A program made the translations under genes and the position numbers. Shown in pieces: positions 7,648 to 17,293 of a stretch of DNA of 28,611 nt. The stretch covers positions 1-28,611 of the forward strand of contig JBHJOP010000027.1 in the NCBI GenBank assembly GCA_050329575.1, in the 5' to 3' direction. Position 1 is the first letter of the stretch; every line of letters begins with the position of its first letter. The notes beneath the pieces are model-generated. The model saw nothing but the letters and a program-made list of their open reading frames with translations, was not told the DNA's origin and did not search any database. The DNA comes from JAUXFS01 sp050329575 (GTDB lineage Bacteria; Pseudomonadota; Alphaproteobacteria; Rhodospirillales; Defluviicoccaceae).

Positions 7648-8316
7648 ATGTCCGACGGGTGGCTGGACCGATTCCCCGGGCTCGCGGCGCTGGACGAGGC
7701 GGCGAAGGCGGTTCTTCGCGGCAAGGCGAAGCTGGTCACCCTGCCGGCGGGAGCGATGCCGTTCCACCAGGGCAGTGCCTGCGAGGCCTTCCTGTTCGTG
7801 GTCGCGGGCAGCGTGCGGGTCCACATGGTCTCGGAGACCGGCCGCGAGATCGTGCTCTACCGGGTCGAGGACGGGCAGACCTGCATTCTGACGACATGTT
7901 GCCTGATGGCTCGGGAGGACTATCCGGCGCATGCGGTGGCGGAGACGGAGGTGACCGCGGCGGCGCTGCCGGCCGCCGTGTTCCGCGAGCTGATCGCCGG
8001 GTCGGCGGCGTTTCGCGAGATGGTCTTTTCGGCCTACGGTCGGCGGGTCGCCGATCTGATGGTGCTGGTCGACCAGGTGGCGTTTCACGCCATCGACCGG
8101 CGTCTCGCCCGCTTTCTGCTCGACCGTCGAGGACCGGGCGACCGCATCGACGCCACCCATCAACACATCGCGGTGGAGCTCGGCACCGCACGCGAGGTGG
8201 TCAGCCGCCAGCTCAAGGAATTCGAACGGCGGGGCTGGGTGGCGCTCGGGCGTGGCTGCGTCGAGGTGATCGCCGTCGCCGCCGTCGAGGGCCTCGCCCG
8301 CGAACAGGCTCTGTGA
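7648..8316 (+). CDS. Crp/Fnr family transcriptional regulator
   Basis: A 222-residue regulator with an N-terminal cyclic-nucleotide-binding-like beta barrel (about residues 10-130), a dimerisation helix (VADLMVLVDQVAFHAIDRRLARFLL) and a C-terminal winged HTH whose recognition helix reads TAREVVSRQLKEFERRGW. The sensor domain carries a cysteine cluster, CILTTCCL, at the distal barrel. The phosphate-binding signature of true cAMP binders (RxS) is not evident, so cAMP control is unlikely. The pattern of adjacent cysteines suggests redox, sulfane-sulfur or metal sensing, which is an inference. The ATG at 7648 follows GGAGG by 6 bases. The gene lies directly upstream of a YgaP-like membrane protein, a pairing that suggests the regulator controls it. 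Confidence 0.92.
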   Translation: MSDGWLDRFPGLAALDEAAKAVLRGKAKLVTLPAGAMPFHQGSACEAFLFVVAGSVRVHMVSETGREIVLYRVEDGQTCILTTCCLMAREDYPAHAVAETEVTAAALPAAVFRELIAGSAAFREMVFSAYGRRVADLMVLVDQVAFHAIDRRLARFLLDRRGPGDRIDATHQHIAVELGTAREVVSRQLKEFERRGWVALGRGCVEVIAVAAVEGLAREQAL

Positions 8317-8345
8317 TTTGGTCACTGACGCGGTCGGCCCACCGG

Positions 8346-8398
8346 GTGTCTCCTCGGCGTCGGGAAGCGATGTCCCGTCACCGCCGTAGAGGAGACAC
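8346..8398 (+). promoter_or_regulatory. RNA hairpin sequestering the ribosome binding site of the small membrane protein gene
   Basis: GTGTCTCCTC (8346-8355) is perfectly complementary to GAGGAGACAC (8389-8398), and the right arm contains the GAGGAG Shine-Dalgarno of the gene starting at 8404. Inside, GGCG/CGCC and GGGA/TCCC can extend the stem to a terminal 7-nt loop. This would occlude translation initiation unless melted or remodelled. Confidence 0.6.
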
Positions 8399-8403
8399 GA
8401 CAG

Positions 8404-8601
8404 ATGCCGAAGAACGAAGGAACCGTCGATCGGGTGCTCAGAATCGTCGTCGGGGCGATCCTGATCGCTCTCGTGTTCGTCGGGTCGCAGACGCCGTGGG
8501 GCTGGATCGGCCTCATCCCGCTGGTCACCGGTTTCGTCGGCTGGTGTCCGGCCTACCGACTGCTTGGGATCCGAACCTGTTCGGTCGAGAAACGCGCCTG
8601 A
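8404..8601 (+). CDS. YgaP-type transmembrane (DUF2892) small inner-membrane protein
   Basis: A 65-residue protein matching the DUF2892/YgaP transmembrane domain: NEGTVDRVLRIVVG, a first hydrophobic helix (AILIALVFVGS), the WGWIGLIPLVTGFVGWCP second helix, and a closing LLGIRTC. Both conserved cysteines of the family are present. In E. coli YgaP the same hairpin is fused to a rhodanese domain; here it stands alone. The membrane topology is probably a two-helix hairpin. Translation should use GAGGAG 9 bases upstream of the ATG, which lies in a perfect stem (8346-8398). The gene follows the Crp/Fnr gene by 87 bp, suggesting regulation by that factor and a role in sulfur or redox handling, which is inference from neighbours. 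Confidence 0.9.
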   Translation: MPKNEGTVDRVLRIVVGAILIALVFVGSQTPWGWIGLIPLVTGFVGWCPAYRLLGIRTCSVEKRA

Positions 8602-8622
8602 GCGGCGTCTCGACCACTCCCC

Positions 8623-8651
8623 CTGACACGGTGCGAGCGAACGTCTATGCT
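8623..8651 (+). promoter_or_regulatory. Candidate sigma-70-type promoter of the HMG-CoA lyase operon
   Basis: CTGACA (8623-8628) and TATGCT (8646-8651) are spaced by exactly 17 bp, about 40 bp upstream of the lyase start. Five of six and four of six positions match the consensus. Confidence 0.5.
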
Positions 8652-8689
8652 CGACCGCGCCGCCGGCTGGCGCCGGCATCGGGGCGAGG

Positions 8690-9610
8690 ATGAGATCGGG
8701 CATGCGGCTTCCGGCGAGCGTCAGGATGGTCGAGGTCGGTCCCCGTGACGGCCTGCAGAACGAACCGGGGACCGTCCCGACCGAGGTCAAGATCGAGCTG
8801 GTCGACCGGCTGAGCGGGGCGGGCCTGCCGCTGATCGAGGCGGGCAGTTTCGTCTCGCCGAAGTGGGTTCCGCAGATGGCGGACAGTGGCGCGGTGCTGG
8901 CCGGGATCGTTCGCCGGCCGGAAACGCGCTACGCGGCGCTCACTCCCAACCGCATCGGCTTCGATCAGGCCCTGGCGGCCGGGGCCGACGAGGTGGCGGT
9001 CTTTGCCGCGGCGTCCGAGACCTTCTCGCGCAGGAACCTCAACTGCTCGATCGACGAGAGCTTCGCACGCTTCGCCGCGGTCTGCGAGGCCGCCGCCGCC
9101 CACGACATTCCGGTCAGGGGTTATGTATCCTGCGCGCTCGGGTGTCCGTACGAGGGCGAGGTCGCGCCGCAGGCGGTCGCATCGGTCGCCGAACGGTTGC
9201 GAGGGCTCGGCTGCTACGAAGTCTCGCTCGGCGACACCATCGGCATCGGCACTCCGGGCCGCGCGCAGACGATGGTCGAGGCGGTGTCTCGGGTCGTCCC
9301 GGTCGAGGCCCTGGCGGTTCACTTCCACGACACTTACGGCCAAGCGCTGGCCAACATCCTCGCGGTGCTGGAGCGTGGCGTCGCGGTGGTCGACTCCTCG
9401 GTCGCCGGCCTCGGCGGCTGCCCCTATGCCAGGGGCGCGTCCGGCAATGTCGCCTCGGAAGATGTCCTCTACATGCTGAACGGTCTCGGCATCCGGACCG
9501 GCGTCGATCTCGACGCACTGGCGGCGGCGGGGATGTTCATCTGCCGCGCCTTCGGTCGGCAGCCGGCCTCGAGGGTGTCTCTGGCGCTGGCTGGCCGGCT
9601 CGCCGGATGA
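8690..9610 (+). CDS. mvaB: Hydroxymethylglutaryl-CoA lyase
   Basis: Cleaves HMG-CoA to acetoacetate and acetyl-CoA, the last step of leucine catabolism, with a divalent metal in a TIM barrel. The 306-residue length is normal. Motifs seen are VEVGPRDGLQNE (metal Asp and catalytic Arg), SFVSPKWVPQMAD, the LGDTIGIGTP strand, HFHDTYGQALAN (metal histidines), and the family signature GLGGCPYARGASGNVASED with its active-site cysteine. The ATG at 8690 directly abuts a GGCGAGG. The in-frame ATG at 8702, four codons later, is better spaced and may be the real start. A good promoter lies upstream. The stop overlaps the next start (ATGA), so the genes are translationally coupled. Other leucine-degradation genes are not in the window. 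Confidence 0.96.
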   Translation: MRSGMRLPASVRMVEVGPRDGLQNEPGTVPTEVKIELVDRLSGAGLPLIEAGSFVSPKWVPQMADSGAVLAGIVRRPETRYAALTPNRIGFDQALAAGADEVAVFAAASETFSRRNLNCSIDESFARFAAVCEAAAAHDIPVRGYVSCALGCPYEGEVAPQAVASVAERLRGLGCYEVSLGDTIGIGTPGRAQTMVEAVSRVVPVEALAVHFHDTYGQALANILAVLERGVAVVDSSVAGLGGCPYARGASGNVASEDVLYMLNGLGIRTGVDLDALAAAGMFICRAFGRQPASRVSLALAGRLAG

Positions 9611-10047
9611 CGCTGCACCTGATCAAGCTGGCGGTGGGGGTCGACGACCTCGCCCATCTCGAGGCGCTGCAGGCCCAGCGGCTGCGCCTTGCGCGGACGC
9701 AAGGCACGGCAAGGCTCCTTCATCTCACCCGGCATGCGCCGCGGCGACAGGCGGAGCTGCTGGCCGGCGGATCGGTCTACTGGGTGATCCGGGGGATGAT
9801 TCGCGTCCGCCAGCGGCTGCTCGGCTTCGAGACGGTCGGCGACGGCGATCGGCGTCGCTGCGCGCTGGTGCTCGATCCCGCCCTGGCGGCGACCGTGGCG
9901 CGGCCGCAGCGGGCGTTCCAGGGCTGGCGCTATCTGCGCCACGAAGACGCGCCGGCCGATGCCGAGCCCGATCCGGCGGCTGGCGACGGCGCCGACGAGA
10001 TGCCGCCGACGATGGTGGCGGAACTGCGGCAACTGGGGCTGTTGTAG
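9607..10047 (+). CDS. DUF1489 family protein
   Basis: A 146-residue protein of the DUF1489 family, conserved in Alphaproteobacteria and of unknown function. The family landmarks are readable: HLIKLAVGVDDLAHLEALQ at the N-terminus, LTRHAPRR, GGSVYWVIRGMIRVRQRLLG, the RRCALVLDPAL strand and FQGWRYLRHEDAPAD near the end. It has no signal peptide or membrane helix. The ATG overlaps the TGA of the HMG-CoA lyase gene by the ATGA arrangement, and its TAG abuts the ATG of the aldolase gene. The three genes therefore form one tightly packed operon. No activity should be assigned from this evidence. Confidence 0.92.
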   Translation: MTLHLIKLAVGVDDLAHLEALQAQRLRLARTQGTARLLHLTRHAPRRQAELLAGGSVYWVIRGMIRVRQRLLGFETVGDGDRRRCALVLDPALAATVARPQRAFQGWRYLRHEDAPADAEPDPAAGDGADEMPPTMVAELRQLGLL

Positions 10048-10947
10048 ATGAGCGACGACGGATTTCACGGCGTCTTCCCTTATCTGGTGTCGCCGATCGA
10101 CGCCGACGGCAGGGTCAAGGAGGCAGCGCTCGCGCGGTTGGTCGAGCACGTGATCGCCGGCGGTGTCCACGGTTTGGCGCCGCTCGGTTCGACCGGCGAA
10201 TTCGCCTACCTGTCCTGGCATCAGAAGAAGCGGGTGGTCGAGGTGGTGCTGGACGCGGCGGCCGGACGGGTGCCGGTGATCGCCGGGGTCGCCGCCACCA
10301 CCACCGACAGCGCCTGTGCCCAGGCCCGCGCCTTCGAGCAGATGGGCGTCGCCGGCGTCATCGCCGTCCTGGAGGCCTATTTCCCGATCCCCGACGACGG
10401 CGTCGTCGCTTACTTCACCGCTGTTGCGCAGGCGGTGTCCTGCCCGGTGGTGATCTACACCAATCCCAACTTCCAGCGCTCCGATCTGACGCTGGCATCG
10501 ATCGCCCGCCTCGCCGAAGTGCCGAACATCCGTTACATCAAGGACGCTTCCGTCAACACCGGGCGGTTGCTGTCGATCATGGCGGCGGTCGGCGATCGCA
10601 TCCAGGTGTTCGCGGCATCCTCTCACATTCCGGCGGCGGTGATGCTGATCGGTGGCCGCGGCTGGATGGCCGGCCCGGCGTGCCTGATCCCGGCCGACAG
10701 CGTCCGGCTCTACGAACTCTGCCGCGCCGGGCGCTGGGACGAGGCGATGGCTCTGCAGCGCCAGCTGTGGCGTGTCAACGAGGTGTTCGCCAAGTACTCG
10801 CTCGCCGCCTGCGTCAAGGGCGGGCTCGAACTGCTGGGGTTCCCGGTGGGGCCGCCGCTCGCACCGCAGCCGCCGCTCAGTGACGCGGGACGCGCCGAAG
10901 TCGGCCGGGTGCTGGAGAGCCTCGGCGTGCGGTCGGGTCCGCCGTGA
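10048..10947 (+). CDS. Dihydrodipicolinate synthase / N-acetylneuraminate lyase family aldolase
   Basis: A class I Schiff-base aldolase of the DapA/NanA superfamily (299 residues, TIM barrel). Catalytic residues are in place: carboxylate-binding GSTGE (residues 47-51), the proton-relay tyrosine in VVIYTNPN (Tyr137) and the Schiff-base lysine in YIKDAS (Lys165). It begins immediately after the stop of the DUF1489 gene. Family members include DapA, NanA, KDG aldolases and 4-hydroxy-2-oxoglutarate aldolases. The overall sequence and its setting, an operon with HMG-CoA lyase rather than lysine genes, argue against it being the housekeeping DapA, so no gene symbol is given. The substrate is probably a 2-keto acid cleaved to or made from pyruvate. 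Confidence 0.88.
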   Translation: MSDDGFHGVFPYLVSPIDADGRVKEAALARLVEHVIAGGVHGLAPLGSTGEFAYLSWHQKKRVVEVVLDAAAGRVPVIAGVAATTTDSACAQARAFEQMGVAGVIAVLEAYFPIPDDGVVAYFTAVAQAVSCPVVIYTNPNFQRSDLTLASIARLAEVPNIRYIKDASVNTGRLLSIMAAVGDRIQVFAASSHIPAAVMLIGGRGWMAGPACLIPADSVRLYELCRAGRWDEAMALQRQLWRVNEVFAKYSLAACVKGGLELLGFPVGPPLAPQPPLSDAGRAEVGRVLESLGVRSGPP

Positions 10948-10975
10948 GGGGGCGCAACCGTCCGCCGTCGCCCCC
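10948..10975. terminator. GC hairpin between the aldolase and RTX gene ends
   Basis: GGGGGCG and CGCCCCC form a 7-bp stem with a 14-nt loop between two convergent genes. There is no T-tract on either strand. Confidence 0.3.
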
Positions 10976-10993
10976 CTCACAGCATCAGCCCCC

Positions 10994-13918
10994 TCACAGG
11001 ATCAGGAAGTCGCCCTCCGTCAGTGCCGCGGTGCTGTCGGCCTGAACCAGCGCGATCAACGCCCCGTCGGCCGTGAGCGTGATCTCGGTGACCCCGCCCC
11101 CCAGTCTGATCAGGGTGAGGTCGGCGAAGGTGAGGCCGTCGTCGAGGCCCAGGCGATCGTCGCCGCGCACGAAGTCCTGGACCCGGTTGATGCCGTCGCC
11201 GGCGCGCAGCACAAAGACGTCGTTGCCGTCGCCGCCGAACAGGGTGTCGTCGCCGGTGCCGCCGTCGAGAACGTCGTTGCCTCCGCCGCCGCGCAACTGA
11301 TCGTTGCCGGTTCCCCCGATCAGGGTGTCGTTGCCGGCGCCGCCCCATAGCCGGTCGTTGCCGGCGCCGCCGAGCAGCAGATCGTTACCCTTGTCGCCGT
11401 ACAGCCGATCGTTGCCGTTGCCGCCGTCGACGACGTCGTCGCCGTCGCCGCCGCGCAGCGTATCGGCACCGTTGCCACCCGACAGGGTGTCGTCGCCGCC
11501 GCCGCCCTCGATGAGGTCGTTGCCGCCGAGGCCGGCGATGACGTCGGCCTCGTTGGTCGGCCGGCCGCCGGTCACCCCGGCGGTGACGCGGGTCGGCGTG
11601 ATGGTATCGTCGCCTTCGCTGCCGACGATGTTCGGCCCGGGCAGATCGTTGTCCTCGATGGTGCCGATGGCCTCCCCGGTGCCGATCACGGCGTTGGCGC
11701 TGGGGTCGCCCAGCACGACGGAGAAGGTCTCCGGGCCCTCGAACAGGATATCGTCGAGGGTGGCGATATTGATCGTGGTCGCGGTCGCGCCGGCGGGGAT
11801 CGTCACCGTGCCGGTGAGCGGGGTCGCCGGGGCGAGGTCGGCGGCGCTCGCGGCGCCGTCGAAGACGATGGTGTAGGTGGCGGTGACGGCCTGGTTCTGG
11901 TGGGCGAAGTCGGTGCTCACCGCGAATGCCAGGGCGCCGCCTTCCGTCGCCTGGGCGTCGGCGATGGCGAGTGTCGCCAGGGCCGGCTCGTTGTCGAGGA
12001 TGGTGCCGGTGGCGCCGGCATCGCCCAGTTGCGCGTTGGCGCTGGGATTGCTGAGCACCACCGAGAACGACTCCGCGCCCTCGATCAGCGCGTCGTCGAA
12101 GGTGTCGACGACGACGGCGGTCGTAGTCGCGCCGGCGGCGATCGTCACCGTGCCGGTGAGCGAGGTCGCCGGGGCGAGGTCGGCGGCGCTCGCGGCGCCG
12201 TCGAAGACGATGGTGTAGGTGGCGGTGATCTCGGCGCCCGGGTCGACCAGGGTGGTGGTCACGGTGAACGATAGCGTCCCGCCCTCGGTCGCCTGCGCGT
12301 CGGCGATGGCGAGCGTCGGCCGTAACACCTCGTTGTCGACAATGGTGCCGGTCGCGTCGGTGTTGGCGAGGCGGGCGTTGAGCGACACGTTGCTCAAGCG
12401 GACGGTGAAGGTTTCGGTCTCTTCCAACAACAGATCGTCGAAGGTGCCGACGTCGATGCTCGCGGCGGTCGCGCCGGCGGCGATCGTCACCGTGCCGGTG
12501 AGCGGGGTCGCCGGGGCGAGGTCGGCGGCATCGGCGTCACCGTCGAAGACGATGGTGTAGGTGGCGGTGATCGCCTGCGTCGGGTGGGCGAAGTCGGCGG
12601 TCACCGCGAACGACAGCAGACCGCCCTCGACCGCCTGCGCGTCGGCGATGCGGATCGTCGGCCGTTCACCGACATTGACGACCGCGACCTCGAAATTCGC
12701 CGCCGTCAGCAGGCCCGGCAGCGAGAGAAGAGTGCCCGAGGGGGCGGCCGCGTAGTCGTCGATCGCGTCCCTCTGAGCGTCGGAGAGGCCGGCCCAGGCC
12801 GACGGGCTGAAGGTGAGGACGAGGGTATCGACCCCGAGGCCGCCGTCGTAGTGTATTTGACCGACCGCGTCGGTGGCGGCGATGATCGTGTCGTTGCCGC
12901 CGAGGCCGTCGACCGTGGCGACGTTGACCACCTGAAATCCCGAGAGGTCGAGGATGTCGTCGCCGGCGATGGTGCCATAGACGATGTTGCCGTTGCCGTT
13001 CAGGATCTCGACGTCGGTCGCCGACAAACCGGCGAGGAAGCTGGTTTCGGCGAAGACGATGGTATCGGTGCCGGGGCCGCCGTCGAAGTGGACGGGGGTG
13101 TTGAAGGTGCCGGCGATGACGAGCACGTCGTCGCCCGCACCGCCGAGCAGGGTATCGAAGCCGCCGCTGGCGATCAGCGTGTCGTCGCCGGGGCCGCCGT
13201 CGATGTGGTCGTCGCCGCCGCCGCCGTTCAGGATGTCGTTGCCTTCGCCGCCGTACAGCGTGTCGTTGCCGGCGCCGCCCTCGAGGATGTCGTTGCCGCC
13301 GTTGCCGAACAGCTGATCGTTGCCGGCGCCGCCGTGGATGCGATCGGCGAGTTCGCCGCCCCTGATGACGTCGTCGCCGCCGAGGCCGTCGATCCGGGTG
13401 ACGTTGGACATCGCGAGACCGGAGAAGTCGAGGATGTCGTTACCGGCGTCGGTCCCGAAGATGATGTTGTTGCCGCCGTTCAAGACTTCGACGCCGGTCG
13501 ACGAAAAGCCGGCGAGGAAACTGTGTTCGGTGATGACGACGGTGTCGGTGCCGGGTCCGCCGTTGAAATGGATCGGTTGATTGAAATTGCCGCCGATCCT
13601 CAGGACGTCGTCGCCGTTGCCGCCGAGGAGGGTGTCGTTTCCGCTGCTGGCGATCAGCGTGTCGTCGCCGGGGCCGCCGTCGATGTAGTCGTTGCCGCTG
13701 CCGCCGTCGAGGAGATCGTTGCCGGAACCACCGAACAGCGTATCGGCGCCGGGGCCGCCGTTGATCGTGTCGGCCCCGCCGCCGCCATCGATGTAGTCGT
13801 TGCCGGAGGAGCCGCTGATGCTGTCGGGACCGCTGGTCGGGGGTCCGCCGACGACTCCGTCCGACACGCCGTCGGGTGTGATCGTGTCGTCACCGAATGT
13901 TCCGAGCACCGTTGCCAT
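10994..13918 (-). CDS. RTX/hemolysin-type calcium-binding protein with three Calx-beta domains
   Basis: A 974-residue secreted-type protein without an N-terminal signal peptide, as expected for type I secretion. Layout: an opening block with DDTITPDGV; an N-terminal region of RTX nonapeptides (GGxGxDxLx) in two related units of about 105 residues (around 80-190 and 235-345); a linker; three Calx-beta domains (about 415-528, 529-642, 643-756), each starting with IADAQA(T/V)EGG and ending in D-N-E/D; a second RTX array (about 765-905) rich in GGAGNDxLxGG; and a tail ending GDFLIL. RTX and Calx-beta both bind calcium, so the protein should fold only outside the cell. No catalytic domain is seen, so an adhesin, matrix or surface-layer role is likely. 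The ATG at 13918 follows GGGGAG. Confidence 0.92.
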   Translation of the reverse strand: MATVLGTFGDDTITPDGVSDGVVGGPPTSGPDSISGSSGNDYIDGGGGADTINGGPGADTLFGGSGNDLLDGGSGNDYIDGGPGDDTLIASSGNDTLLGGNGDDVLRIGGNFNQPIHFNGGPGTDTVVITEHSFLAGFSSTGVEVLNGGNNIIFGTDAGNDILDFSGLAMSNVTRIDGLGGDDVIRGGELADRIHGGAGNDQLFGNGGNDILEGGAGNDTLYGGEGNDILNGGGGDDHIDGGPGDDTLIASGGFDTLLGGAGDDVLVIAGTFNTPVHFDGGPGTDTIVFAETSFLAGLSATDVEILNGNGNIVYGTIAGDDILDLSGFQVVNVATVDGLGGNDTIIAATDAVGQIHYDGGLGVDTLVLTFSPSAWAGLSDAQRDAIDDYAAAPSGTLLSLPGLLTAANFEVAVVNVGERPTIRIADAQAVEGGLLSFAVTADFAHPTQAITATYTIVFDGDADAADLAPATPLTGTVTIAAGATAASIDVGTFDDLLLEETETFTVRLSNVSLNARLANTDATGTIVDNEVLRPTLAIADAQATEGGTLSFTVTTTLVDPGAEITATYTIVFDGAASAADLAPATSLTGTVTIAAGATTTAVVVDTFDDALIEGAESFSVVLSNPSANAQLGDAGATGTILDNEPALATLAIADAQATEGGALAFAVSTDFAHQNQAVTATYTIVFDGAASAADLAPATPLTGTVTIPAGATATTINIATLDDILFEGPETFSVVLGDPSANAVIGTGEAIGTIEDNDLPGPNIVGSEGDDTITPTRVTAGVTGGRPTNEADVIAGLGGNDLIEGGGGDDTLSGGNGADTLRGGDGDDVVDGGNGNDRLYGDKGNDLLLGGAGNDRLWGGAGNDTLIGGTGNDQLRGGGGNDVLDGGTGDDTLFGGDGNDVFVLRAGDGINRVQDFVRGDDRLGLDDGLTFADLTLIRLGGGVTEITLTADGALIALVQADSTAALTEGDFLIL
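11630..12660 (-). repeat. Three tandem ~342-bp Calx-beta coding repeats
   Basis: The segment GATCGTCACC recurs at 11798, 12140 and 12482, exactly 342 bp apart, with long near-identical flanks. These are recent tandem duplications of one 114-residue Calx-beta domain. Confidence 0.85.
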
Positions 13919-14359
13919 GACCCTGGTCTCCCCTTCCTCGATCGGCGCGCTGCATCCGTGCCGTTTTTCGTCGTTGAACCCTGACCGTCCATCCCTGCCC
14001 GGTTCGGCGTTCGATGGACGCGTCTCGCTGCGAGGGTCTCCACCGTGCCCCGTTGACCCTCGCCAGTGAGTCGAATATTACTTAATGCTAGAAATGATTC
14101 AACAGAAATTTACTAAAAGTAGAAAACGGAATAATATACTACACCGTTTGGGGTATTCTAGACAATAAATCAAACGTTTTTTGGACTTCCTCCCGGCCGG
14201 TTTCGAACTCCTAAAGAATACTCGTGCCGCAGACCTGGCCGCCGCGCAGTGTTGGCCAACGACAAGCCGCCCGCATCCGGTCGCCGATCGCGGGTCCGTC
14301 GCCGCCGTCGCGACGGACCCGCGTCCGAACCCGCCGCCGTCGCCGGCCCGGTCCGCGGT
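13919..14359. other. Intergenic region between the two RTX genes, with an AT-rich island
   Basis: These 441 bp hold no convincing gene. From about 14073 to 14220 the DNA is strongly AT-rich, in contrast with all its surroundings, and probably includes the promoter of the minus-strand Calx-beta RTX gene. Within it CGTTTG (14145-14150) and CAAACG (14171-14176) form a 6-bp inverted repeat followed by six T residues. No confident -35/-10 pair could be chosen. The part nearest 14360 is GC-rich and contains a strong hairpin. Confidence 0.6.
14289..14323 (-). terminator. Strong GC hairpin downstream of the nucleotidase-RTX gene
   Basis: CGCGGGTCCGTCGC pairs perfectly with GCGACGGACCCGCG: 14 bp with a 7-nt loop, 36 bp past the stop codon. 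No T-tract follows, so it may stabilise the mRNA 3' end or act with Rho. Confidence 0.5.
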
Positions 14360-17062
<2,703 letters not shown>

Positions 17063-17076
17063 TCTCTTCGTTCCTT

Positions 17077-17120
17077 CTCCCGTGAGGTGCGCGCCTGCCT
17101 CCCGTGAGGTGCGCGCCTGC
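17077..17120. repeat. Perfect 22-bp tandem duplication upstream of the nucleotidase-RTX gene
   Basis: Two identical 22-bp units (17077-17098 and 17099-17120), each containing GTGAGGTGCGCGCC, lie 15 bp upstream of the start codon at 17062. The unit nearest the start supplies part of the purine-rich region upstream of that start. Confidence 0.85.
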
Positions 17121-17222
17121 GCGCGGGCGACCATAGCGGCGCGGCATGACCCGGCGATGACGGTTCATTGTCAGTTTCGAGACAGCTCGCGGCCGCCGCT
17201 CCGGATCGCGCTCGCTGCGCCG

Positions 17223-17251
17223 TGGCGCAGGCCCCGGCGGCCGGCTATAAC
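17223..17251 (+). promoter_or_regulatory. Candidate promoter of the dihydroorotase gene
   Basis: A good -10 (TATAAC, 17246-17251) is preceded at 17 bp by a poor -35 (TGGCGC, 17223-17228), 43 bp upstream of the start codon. Confidence 0.3.
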
Positions 17252-17293
17252 GGCACCGCGGCCGGGATGTGCCGGCGGACGAGGGAGCGAGGA

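Noticed and set aside
12584..13984. 466-codon plus-strand frame and repeated 113-codon frames antisense to the RTX gene
   Set aside because: These are the antisense translation of RTX and Calx-beta repeats (GDDVVAG-like runs). The periodicity belongs to the minus-strand gene.
14145..14182. CGTTTG/CAAACG plus T6 as an intrinsic terminator
   Set aside because: The 6-bp stem has a 20-nt loop, and on the plus strand, where the T-tract would act, there is no upstream gene to terminate.
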